Assembly (NCBI RefSeq): GCF_963662255.1
Contig: NC_085049.1
Coordinates: 19,271,915-19,335,914, forward strand
Source: Cinclus cinclus
Lineage: Eukaryota > Chordata > Aves > Passeriformes > Cinclidae
Reading direction: 5' to 3'
DNA: 64,000 bases
A program made the position numbers and the translations under genes. Numbering within the stretch: position 1 is the stretch's first letter; every line of letters begins with the position of its first letter. Below are positions 54,273 through 64,000 of the stretch, piece after piece. The notes beneath the pieces were generated by a model that saw only the letters and a list, made by a program, of their open reading frames with translations, searched no databases and was not told where the DNA came from.

Positions 54273-56489
54273 AACATACCAGCTTCCTTTTGGTTTCTTC
54301 ACCATTGCAGGTGAATGGAGCTACATATCTCCACTTACCACTTCAGGCTATTTCTCAGAAGTATCTCCTTAAGTTTCATTTGAAATGTTCCTGAGGACAG
54401 AACTTCCCCTTGCTCTTGAAGACATATTACCATATTGTTATGCATTAATTGCCAAGCACATGTAATAACTGAGGGTGGTTTTTTTTAACAAATCTCTTTC
54501 TGATTTCTTGCTATAGTCTCTAGATATAACCAGTTTTGCTAGATTAAACAGTTGACCTTCTAGTGTTGCAACACCTCAAATCTGTGAAACATTTGATTCT
54601 GAAAAAGCTATACAAACACTGTAGTGGTGCATCTGAATATTGAAAACTTTATTCTTTCCTTGTTTTGGGGAGTCAAGTTGCCAGAGATTCAAAGACACAT
54701 GAATTATTTCTGCTGAGGGGAAGTCTAGCACCCCATTATTGTCTCCAGAGAATGTAGTCAAGAGATGGCAATACTTAATCCATTATTCATTTACTCTGCA
54801 GTCTGCATTCATGACCTCTCCAAGATATTACTATAACCAGTTCTTTGCTTACAGGAAAACAAACTGTTTCTTAGCAGTGCAAAGTTATTTCTTCTATTTG
54901 CTGGGCAGTGTCTTCCTTTAAATACCATCTAAGCTGGCTTTTCGACAGCGAGAGTCAGTGTCCTTTCCCTGTTTGTTTTTTTACTTTACCTATTCTCATT
55001 AATTGGATTCTGACTTCATTTGTAGAGAATGAATCATTAGTGTACAGTTTAATTACAATATTATAATACTCATGCACTTCACTTAAGTATTTAAAAAAAA
55101 TTTAAAAAGGTAGAATTAGATTTTCACTGTGAGCACACACATCTGGGGAAAAAAACAACCAAGTACATAGAAAGTGACATTTCTCATTAGCATATCCAAA
55201 AAATGGCAGTTGTCCATCTGCCATTAGCTCAGTGTATGGCTGTACTGTTTCTTACAGCCATCACAAATAACAATAATAAAAGGAGTAATAAAGCAACATT
55301 TTTTGTTGGGTGCCCTTTAAAATCTGTTCTTTTTTTAATGGTTGCACTGTGCCTATTTTATATTCCTTACTTCTGTCAACTGCTTCTTTCCGGCTTTGTA
55401 AATGAATATGTTGGTCACTAGATATTTGCCACCTGTACTACACATGGGTAGCCAAGATGGTTATTTCAAAAGAAATCAGTGAAGACCAAGGTTGTTTAGC
55501 TAGAAAAATGTGGGGCCCAGAACTCTTCATGTAAAAGAAGCTACAACCATCTAACCAGGGTGAAAATCTCTATGTTGTTGTGGGGTAAGTTGTCTTTGAA
55601 AAATTGTATCTTTCCAAGGTTTCTTGGGTTTTTTCCATGAAGTCTTAGTAATGATTTTAAGGTACTCATTAAACTGTAAAAATATGGTATGGGGTGAGAG
55701 GCTGCTGATTGCCAAGAGCATCTCTGAAAAATCCCTACATTTTTAAATGGAAGAAGTTCTCAACTAACTCAAAAGCAAGTCTTGCAACACCAAGATGCAA
55801 CTACTCCTCACTTTCTGGATACCTGCTGAGAACTAGAGATTGTGGTAGATTGTGTAAAAGCACGAATGACAGAACTCAGCTCAAATAAATCTTGTTCATG
55901 GTGGGTAAATGTTCTTTGTAGTTGGCATTTGAATAGCCCATTCTTGCCCCCAATAGAATCTTACATAATGTTATGGGTAAACTCAACATATTCTATTAAA
56001 ATAGATTTTAATGAAAGGCTTGACCACATCATTTTATCAGAATCCAGTCAATTTAGGAAAGACAGTGATTACAGCAGACTACATAGAAATGCTTTGTGTT
56101 TTATTGAGCACTGTGAATATCTGAGTGCATGCAGAATGGACATTTACAGGCAGTAAATACACATGGTAAAACAATATCATGGCTGCTTTGTGGGTTATCA
56201 AATTAAAACTCTCTCCCCTCTCCAAGGGAAAGAATTAGCAGTGGTAGCATACTCATTTTATCTAGATTAACAGTCCTTTCTGCATAACTTTCAGATTCCA
56301 TCCACATCTATGAAAAATGAAAAAAGACTGAAAAATGACCAGGCTGTCTGCCTTCTACTTGTAACTCAGGCCTGCTGTTTGCTGGCAGACCTCTGTCTGC
56401 ATGAGTGAGTTTTCCTCTAGGTTAAAGAGGCTGAATTCCCTCTTTCCCCCTCCCTCCGACCCTGAGTCTGCAGGGCAGACAGACAGAAG

Positions 56490-56610
56490 CACACATATGA
56501 TTAATACAGCACAGCTGCAGGAGTGACTCATTTGCATATGTATTAACAGAGGCAAAAACAACAATTCAATTACATACAGAGACATTCTGCATACTAAGGA
56601 ACATATGCAA
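56490..56610. promoter_or_regulatory. Candidate regulatory block: overlapping AP-1 and octamer sites
   Basis: TGACTCA (56524-56530) is a perfect AP-1 site. It shares its last A with ATTTGCAT (56530-56537), a perfect POU octamer on the - strand. A second octamer-like ATATGCAAA lies near 56603, and ACAACAATTCAATT near 56559 holds a SOX-like AACAATT. The clustering is seen directly; function is inferred. Confidence 0.3.
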
Positions 56611-58617
56611 ACAGCCAGGAAAAAGTGCAGCCAGCGTTCTCTGAGTTTCCTGAGCACACATGGGCCAGAGTCAGAACCCAGCAGTTTTCAAGAAAGAAGA
56701 ACCTGTTATAAGATGCTTATACAGCTATTTCACCTCCTCCCCTCACCCCCTGGGTTCCTAGAAAATGTTTTTGACGTTTGGATGATGGAAACAGTGCATC
56801 TTTTCCATGTTATTTCCTATTTACCAGCCTTCAGCTTCATATTGTTTTCTCTTTACATATAAGCTTCAGCATGAGGACAGCAAATCTTTTGCCTCATCTT
56901 CCATATGCACACATCTATACTATTTTTCTTTCACCTCATCACTTGTGTTGTTTCCATTTTGCTTCGTCCTTCTCTGCCGCAAGATTTCTCTTCTTGTGAA
57001 TTAGCACTAGATACCCATTTCTCTGCTTTTTTCTTGTAGTGACCGTGTATATCTGCTAATAGAATAGTTCAGTGATTTTCCCTTTTATTGGATCTAGAAG
57101 GTGTCTCAGAGAAGCTAACCTGTTTTAGGTAGACTGTTCTGACATGATACATTGGTCTTTTTCTCTGCTAAGAAAGTTGTGGAGTTCTCAAATGGAAAAG
57201 ATGAAAACCCACAGGTGTTCAGTGTTTCATGCTACATCAGATGGGGATCTTGATAACTGGTACAGGATCTGATTCTAGTAATAGAAACAGATGTTCTCTG
57301 AATCTTATAGGAATTTATTAGGGAGTAGTTTTGAGCAGCTTTCAAAAGCGGTTTAGAAGTATTGCAGCACTGGCAGTTACGCTTTAGGAACACTTAGGCT
57401 GTAAGTTAAGGTTTTTTAGCTGTAAGTTATTCCCTAACTTGGTGTTTTAACTAAAAAACTGTCTATGTACTCAGTATGCTTTTCATACAGGCCATTCACA
57501 CACTGTAATATCCAACAAAATGTTAGGCCGTGATCCATACCCGTATACTAATTTTTGGGAGAGTGAAACATTTAACATTGACCTTCATGGACTAGTTAAA
57601 TAGAGCTCTATTTCAACTTCAGAAGAGATAACAAGTCACTAAAAACTTTTGGAAACCTGACAAAGCCATTAAGATGCCCAACTGTCTTGGGTGGCAACCC
57701 TCTGTGTTTCAAGCAGCCTAAATTACTGGCTATTTGTTTGAAATGTCTCTGTGGTGGAAGCAGGGAAAAATAGGTCATGCAGGGAAGAGTGTGTAACTCT
57801 CTGGCAAGCATGCTTGTGAGGTCAGGTCATCTTTAATTTCTTTTCTCTTGCAAAAATGTTACACTTGTTTCTTTTTGGGGTTAGCCTGACAGACGGAAGC
57901 AGATTACTCCTTGATTATTTATAAGGCATTAATTTTAGATGAATATTGCTGAAGTAACTGACATCCTAAGCAGTTTTAGCAGCCAGCAGAAGAGCCTGCT
58001 TGCAGATTGGAATATGACAGTCTTCACTTATACAGTGTCCTAAGACAAAGTCTGAAGTGTTTGGAAGAAGAGACAAGGAGAGGAGGCATCTGTATCAGCT
58101 AGGACTTTGTATTTCTGTGCGATAGAACCAAGACTCCAGATCATCAGAATTGTTGTGTCAAAGCTATGAGTTCAACCAGCTGCAAGACAAAACCTGTGTC
58201 AAAATAGTAGCAGTGGAAGTACCTGCCTGCCAGTGTTTTAAGCCTGGGTGGGGAAAAAAACATCTGAGAATTCTTAATTTGCCCAAAGTAACTTCTGTTG
58301 TAAAAGAAGTAAATAACATCCCTTGTACATACCTTGAGATGCTTCTCTTCCTGTACTGGCAACAGTGAAAACCTATGAGAGGTTTGTGTTTCACATTGTT
58401 TCGTGGCTTACATTCTGGGAATTAATGCTCCTGGGAAAGGTCTGTATGAAAAATCTGGTAACAGAACCAAAAAAAACCTCTTCCCCCCCCACACACACTT
58501 TGTGTCCATTGCACATTCCAGACACTGGGTTTTGAAAGAGTTGGCTTATGCTACTGGTTTTCCTATTATGTTGTTTGCTCTTTTCAGAGGGGTGTTGCTG
58601 AAAAGAAGATTATATAA

Positions 58618-58745
58618 TCATGCAAATCAGATTGTATAATCCTAAGCAAACTGTCCAGCGGGAGGAGAGGAGGGGAAACCACACTGAATGGAGCTTGGCT
58701 GGCTCCGTGAGTGGGGGAACTCACTCTGAAACCACAAACTGGGGC
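58618..58745. promoter_or_regulatory. Candidate regulatory block: octamer plus two RUNX-type sites
   Basis: A perfect octamer ATGCAAAT lies at 58620-58627. Two AACCACA elements (58677-58683 and 58730-58736) match the RUNX core. They lie in a patch that is GC-richer than its surroundings (CCAGCGGGAGGAGAGGAGGGG, GGCTCCGTGAGTGGGGG). RUNX2/RUNX3 and the SOX trio act together in cartilage (established), but a link here is inference. Confidence 0.28.
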
Positions 58746-61364
58746 CTTACGGGGCTCCTGTAAAACATGAAAGCTGCAGTCAGACTGGGAACTTTCTCTG
58801 AATATTTCTGGAGTTTATTGTCTTCATGCTGAACTCTGCCAATAGTGTGTATTCACAGTCCCCCAGCAGAACATCACAACAAACACACAGGAAAACTACA
58901 GATCAGTGATGTGCACACACTCCAGTGCTTGTGGAACAATGCTACAAATAACAACAGGGAGGAGCACTGACAAAATTACACAAACTAAGTACTTACTGAT
59001 GCATACTTACTTCTTTAGCTCCACTAATCAAATTACTACAATTCTTCATCCTAAAACATAGCACAAGAAATTCTGTTTTGAAGTCTTGCTCTCTGTGTTG
59101 TGCCTAGATCAGATGATATGGTTTGCTGTTAGATGCCGATTGGTGTAATATATGAATGTGTAAGAATTTTGATTTATGTCTTCTTTCTTTCTACAGTCTA
59201 TTTTATGACCATTCTTTTTTGTCCAAAGTTTAGGTAATTTCCAGCTGACAAGGCAGAAGGGAATAGAAGTAAACAAACAGAACAGTAAATGTGTGCATGA
59301 GGAGTGCATCACTGGCCTGTGATATAAATTGCATATGGCAAGAGAGTGCAAGCTTTTAGAAGTTTCTGAACTCTTACCCTTTCTTTTATTAAGTCTGATT
59401 CCTTGCCAGGCTTGACTGTTAGCAGCCAGGATATTTAATCACCCTTTAATGAATGGGGGCTAATATTAGGCACAGTTTGAAACTATGAAATACCTAATTA
59501 CTGTAGACTGTAGATCAGAGCGTTAGACAGCAAACCATTGAGGTCAGGAGGCTTGCACTGTTTTTCTTTCCAAAGTCATCAATTGAACTTTTCTCAATAA
59601 AAGATACCTAGAATCTGGAGAGCTAGCTTTCACAGTGTTAAACTTAATTATTCTGTTGTGCCTGGATAGCATAAGCTTGCTCTTGAAGTTAAGTCAAAAC
59701 GCATTTTTTTTTCCCCAATACATAGGGTCAGTTTCTTTTCTCTTTTCAGAGATTCTTAATGCTTTCAGCTCTAGTGAATTTTGTAAGATCAATCTGAACA
59801 AGAAAATTCAGAGACAACAGTACCTGTAGCTCCTTGTAGTCCTCAAAACTACTTTTTAAATTTTGCAGTCTGCATGAGCTCTGATCATTGGAATCTGATT
59901 CCTAGACTAGCTTCTGAGTAGCCCATTCACTTCACATAACTGCCTTATTTGTTTGCCATTTTTACCATTGGTCTGTTTTTGTTCCGTTCATTGGATAATG
60001 AAGGAGAAAAGTACTGCTGACTACTAGGTTGACATTCCTTAAGCCTTAGCCATAGAGACTGGTCACATCATGAATGAGTTACCTGCCTGGAAACACGCTG
60101 TAAGTTTGTTAAGTCATCTATCTTGGAGGCTGACAGACTCTGGAATTACAGGGAGCCAGGATGTCAGAAAGCTACTGTGTGAGTTGTCTTTCCTTAATGG
60201 GCAAACACAGAAGTGTAACTGAAAAGCAAAAGAAAGGGCAAGTATGCAAGAAAGAAAAACGTTTCTTAAAAGTGTGCTTTTAAGCTGAGGGAAGCTTGGA
60301 AATCAGTATCCTATGATTATAAATACAACAGGAAAGCAGTAAGAAAGTTTTAAATGATAGTAGAAAGTGAGGTTTTCAAAAGTGTTTTCTGCCTTGATCT
60401 GCACCTCTGCATCTTGTTGTTTAGAGGTATTTCTCTCTCTATTTAAAATCTGAATTGCAGCAGAGGCTTCTTGCTGTATTGCAAGCTGTACTTTGCTTTA
60501 GGAACCACAGCTGTGCCACATCCTGCACCAGCAGCCATTGACAGGGGCAATCTATTTGTGGCATATTGAGGTAGTCAGATTGTCTTCAGGGACTGCTGTG
60601 GAGTGGCTTTTTCCAGCTCCTTCCTGTAGGTACAGTGTCTGTACCTCCCAAAGGGGCCTGGGACTGGCAGTTTATGCTCAAGGGGATGAGGTTAATCCTT
60701 CAGAGATGTGGGGACCCATGAGGAGTGGTACCTATGCCACCCACCTGATATGCTCAGGGGTCCAAAAAAGCATCATTCCTGTGTGTCTCCCTGTAGGTGC
60801 AGGGCTGGGGAAGGATGGTTGTCCCTCAGTGCATCTGGGCAGCAACACCAGTGGCTGTCTGCCCTTCTGAAGGTGAAGTGTCAACTCTACAAGTTAATGC
60901 TGTCCCTGTGCTGTAGTGTGAAAATTGCACCTGGCAGCAAATCCTTTTCCCTTTCTTTCCCTTTCCATGCCTCAAAACAGTCTTTTTAACAGTGTGTTCT
61001 CTGTAAATACACCAAAACAGTACAGATTGTGATAGTGTTATTAAAGTGTTTTAGGCCATTACTGTAGAATACAGCAGCATATTTATTTCGTTAAGGGAAC
61101 CAAATGGTTCTAGCTTAATTTGGCACAAGAACATGGCTGAAGTCCTAGTTTATCTCTCATGTAGATTTACCATTAAACTCTGAACTTCTACAAATTTCAC
61201 ATTAGAAACACTAATAGGTGTGCTACATTTTATGTGTGGTAGGTTAAACTGTCCTTAAAAAAATCTTTTACTTTCTCTGCAGTAGTTCTGCATTAGTATT
61301 TGTTCAGTATTCCAATTTTTTAAAAATAAACTAGGGCTTACTAGTGTTGAGGGTAAGCAATACA

Positions 61365-61895
61365 AAGAATCATAGAATCACAGAATGGCCTGTGTTGGGA
61401 GAGACCTTACAACTCCCCTGCTGTGGGCAGGGGCACTTTCCACTTGACCAGGTTGCTCAGAGCCCCATCCAACCTGGCCTAGAACACTTCCAGGGATGGC
61501 GCAGCCACAGCTTCCTTGGGCAACCTGTTCAAGTGCCTTAGCACTGGAAAATTTCTTCCTAGTATCTAATCTCCACCCACTCTGTCAGTTTGAAGCCATT
61601 CTCCCCTTGTCTTGTATCTATGTGCTCCTCCATCTTTCCTGTAGGCTCCCTTCAGGTACTGGAAGGCCACATTTAGGTCACTCCAATGCCTTCTCCTTTC
61701 CTGGCTGAACAATCCCAATTCTCTCAGCCTTCCCTTGTAGGAGAGATGCTTCATTCCCACAGTGAATTTCATGTCTTCCTCTGGACTCACTCCATTAAGT
61801 TCACGTCCTTCCTTTGCTGGGATCCCAGGGCCGGAGGCAGTGCTGCAGGTCGGGTCTCTCCTGAGCAGGGCAGAGGAGCAGAATCTCCTTGCTCA
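61365..61895 (-). mobile_element. CR1 LINE 3' fragment, about 530 bp (antisense to SOX5)
   Basis: It starts with the reverse-complemented CR1 terminal repeats AGAATCAT and AGAATCAC, then AGAATGGCCTGTGTTGGGAG, CCAGGTTGCTCAGAGCCCC, ATCCAACCTGGCC, CTTCCAGGGATGG, GGGCAACCTGTTCAAGTGCC, CTTCAGGTACTGGAAGGCC, GCTGAACAATCCCAATTCTC and CCTCTGGACTCACTCC, in the CR1 order. It is the longest CR1 piece in the window and is truncated at its 5' end. The coding region is not preserved as an open frame. Confidence 0.95.
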
Positions 61896-62141
61896 GTCAT
61901 TTGATTTAACTCACTCTCCTGCTGTGCCAAGAGCTGCCTAGGAATGCAGTTCCTTTCAGGAACTGTAGGTAGGAACCATCCCTACTTATCCCATTATCAT
62001 GGCAGCTTTTCTTCTTGCTGTATGCTGCTCTGATACAGTGATGGTGAGAGTAATTCGGACAGTGTGTATCAGTGTGTGTTTGGGAAAGATTTTTAAAGAG
62101 CCCTGAAGGGATTTGGGAGCCCAGCAATAATTAATTTCTTA

Positions 62142-62329
62142 CGGTGGCTTTGAAAATAGGATATGCAACATTCGCGCTTAATCGTTCTTGCTTTCCACAG
62201 CTATTTTATTTTTTCCATGTTTTGTTGCATGGAGCGAAAATAGTCGTCAAAATTCTATCGGACTGTTTGATGGCGAGGTGATGTTCATTTGGTGATGCAG
62301 TTTTCATTGGATACAGTGAAAGACACGCG
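62142..62329. promoter_or_regulatory. CpG-retaining AT-rich block, candidate conserved element
   Basis: Ten CpG dinucleotides lie within 188 bp (62142, 62173, 62175, 62183, 62235, 62245, 62259, 62274, 62326, 62328) although the block is AT-rich and not a CpG island. CpG is otherwise scarce outside the LTR at 32-33.4 kb. Embedded elements include ATATGCAAC, TTAATCG, AGCGAAAATAGTCGTC and CACGCGTG. CpG kept in AT-rich intron DNA usually means constraint or lack of germline methylation. The block contains no splice-flanked open exon that I can see. Confidence 0.35.
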
Positions 62330-64000
62330 TGCTTAGCTTTTCCCACCTGTAGTCCAAGCTGGCCAAGCTGACATTTGTGTGCTATCTTGTGTTTCAGTGC
62401 TCGCTTTTACTTTAAGTGGGGAAAAAGAGAGAGTGAGCATCATTTCCCAGCATTTCATGTTGTGTACTAGGATGTCAGATTTATATCCTGCATACTTGTT
62501 CTTTAGAATTCTGTTATTACACAGGTGTGGGACTCCAACCAAACTGAATACTGCCCCGAAAACAGTGCTGAGGACCCTGATTCTTATCTTGCTGTGTGGG
62601 CATGGGGAGATGGACCTGTGTGCATAACCTGAGCTCAGAAAGAAGTTAGGAGAGTTTCTAGAAGGAACCATGGCCTATCCAGTTAAAACTCAAAGTATTC
62701 TGCTTAGATTTAAGCATTTCTCAAGTCTGATTGGTTTTTTGTTTGTTTGTTTTTGTTTTTCCTTTTTTTTTTTGCAACAGTTCACTCAGATTACTTTATT
62801 TCACTTCCCATTAATTGCTCCTCTGAAACAAGTCCTCAAGGGATGTAGGATAGGTAGATGTTTGCACAGAAAATGTTTCTTTCTTATCACACTGGGTGGC
62901 ATTACAGGTTTGTTTTCACTAAAAAGTATTGTTCCCCATCAAGTGTTGAAAGAAATGACTACTAAAAACGGAGGAAATGTTCCTTTTTTTTTTTTTTTAC
63001 AAAAAGCTGATTTGTCACTTTCCTCATTGACTATGAACTGAATAGACGTCTAACCCTTAAAATACTTTCTCCCCCTTTTTCTTTTTATTGCCTGGAATCT
63101 TAAGAGCTTTATCATTTGCAGTCATAAAATGAAAATATACACCAAACCCTCAAAGGGCAAGTATGAAATTAAATTATATTTGGGCAGCTGTAACCTTTTA
63201 AAACGATCAGATTCCAGTTAATGTATTTCTTCCTGTTCTGAATGCTGCCATGGTGTTTGATGGTGGGAAGCAGTCCAAAGGGCATTAGGAGATAATAAAT
63301 TCACTGGAAATTTCACCCTGAGGCAAGCCTTGATACACCAAGGCTTCCATTTAGCAGGACTGACCTAAAAATCTTGTCACATTCAAAGGTCACTTAGGTT
63401 GGGGTTGGTGTGTCCCATCTATCTTTCCCTGGTGCAAAGAATGACAGCTGAGCTCATAAACAGCCATCAGAATATGGAAGACAAGCAAGAGGGAGAGGTA
63501 GGAAGGATAATACTGGTGACAACTTCTTAGATTTCCTAGGCCAGTTTTCTAGGCCAATGAGACCAGATAACCATCTGTGAGGCTGCTTGTTTCAGCTGCT
63601 TAAAATGGCAACTCAGTTTAAAGGTTACAGTGGACCATGGAGATCTGAAACAAGGGAGTCGCCCCATGTCTGCAAATGCCATGTAATCCTGCTAGGACAC
63701 ATTATACTGTCCCTGAACGTTTCCCACTTGCTACCAATCTTGTTAGTCAAAACAATTTACAGTTCATACAATGCCTTACTTTCAAGGAGGGTCAAAAGTC
63801 TAAAAAGCTGTCAGTGATGACACTGATACATGCCATCTGTAAGAACAGTAATTCTAAGGGAGCAATTTGGCTCTAATTATAAACAATAATGAAAGGTAAG
63901 ATATTTTCAATCTCATGAGAAAATCTGTGATGTACATCTTCTAGGATGTTGCATATCCTAAGCTTATTAAAATCAACATAATCCTCTCACACAGTAAGTC

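Larger units (their letters stand above)
48959..64000 (+). other. SOX5: SOX5 intron downstream of exon B (3' part outside window)
   Basis: This intron starts with a consensus GTAAGT donor and runs past the end of the window. The next SOX5 exon should begin with codons for QLYAAQLAAMQV and was not found. Contents are a solo LTR at 49,236-49,785, an ancient retroposon tail near 49,920, a T19 tract at 54,254, an octamer/AP-1 block near 56.5 kb, an octamer/RUNX-motif block near 58.7 kb, a CR1 at 61,365-61,895 and a CpG-retaining block at 62,142-62,329. A somewhat GC-richer stretch at 60,520-60,880 could not be assigned. The rest (50,010-56,400, 56,660-58,600, 58,760-60,500 and 62,340-64,000) is unassigned intron. 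Confidence 0.9.

Noticed and set aside
60520..60880. GC-raised stretch considered as an exon, CpG island or repeat
   Set aside because: CpG remains rare, frames overlap without splice borders, and no repeat family was recognised.

Overview
This window looks like bird nuclear DNA lying inside one large gene, SOX5, on the + strand. The vertebrate and avian signals are AT-rich sequence with depleted CpG, spliced exons with GT-AG borders, three CR1 LINE fragments carrying the CR1 3'-terminal 8-bp repeats, and two solo LTRs that resemble LTR families known from bird genomes. The species cannot be fixed from the sequence; a neoavian bird, possibly a passerine, is my inference.

Only two protein-coding segments are supported. 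Exon A (36939-37059, or from 36936) and exon B (48873-48958) join in frame across an 11.8-kb phase-1 intron. Together they give a SOX5 stretch that runs through [26 protein letters not shown], the split serine, then [12 protein letters not shown] and GLGPLQLQ. This segment follows the first coiled coil/Q-box of the SoxD proteins and lies well before the HMG box. No other SOX5 exon was recognised, so about 36.9 kb on the left and 15 kb on the right are parts of flanking introns.

Layout: 1-36.9 kb is upstream intron, with a probable ancient MIR-like relic (9.28 kb), a G-quadruplex-type G-rich run (9.53 kb), a T/C homopolymer block (17.27 kb), a CR1 (20.35 kb), a polypurine tract (22.06 kb), microsatellites (26.06, 26.19 and 34.45 kb) and a 1.4-kb solo LTR containing a ten-unit 39/40-bp tandem array (32.04-33.45 kb). 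Next come exon A, an intron with an old CR1 (43.8 kb), and exon B. After exon B there is a 550-bp solo LTR starting 277 bp past its donor, then intron with a CR1 (61.37 kb) and a CpG-retaining AT-rich block (62.14-62.33 kb) that is my best candidate for a conserved regulatory element.

I see no tRNA, rRNA, CRISPR, operon or prokaryotic feature and no second gene. Almost all open frames here are chance frames in T-rich intron or tandem-repeat DNA. No new biological system is evident. The points most worth checking are the tandem splice acceptor of exon A, the frame coupling of the two exons, the antisense orientation of all five clearly oriented younger insertions, an LTR promoter facing exon B, and several candidate intronic enhancers.
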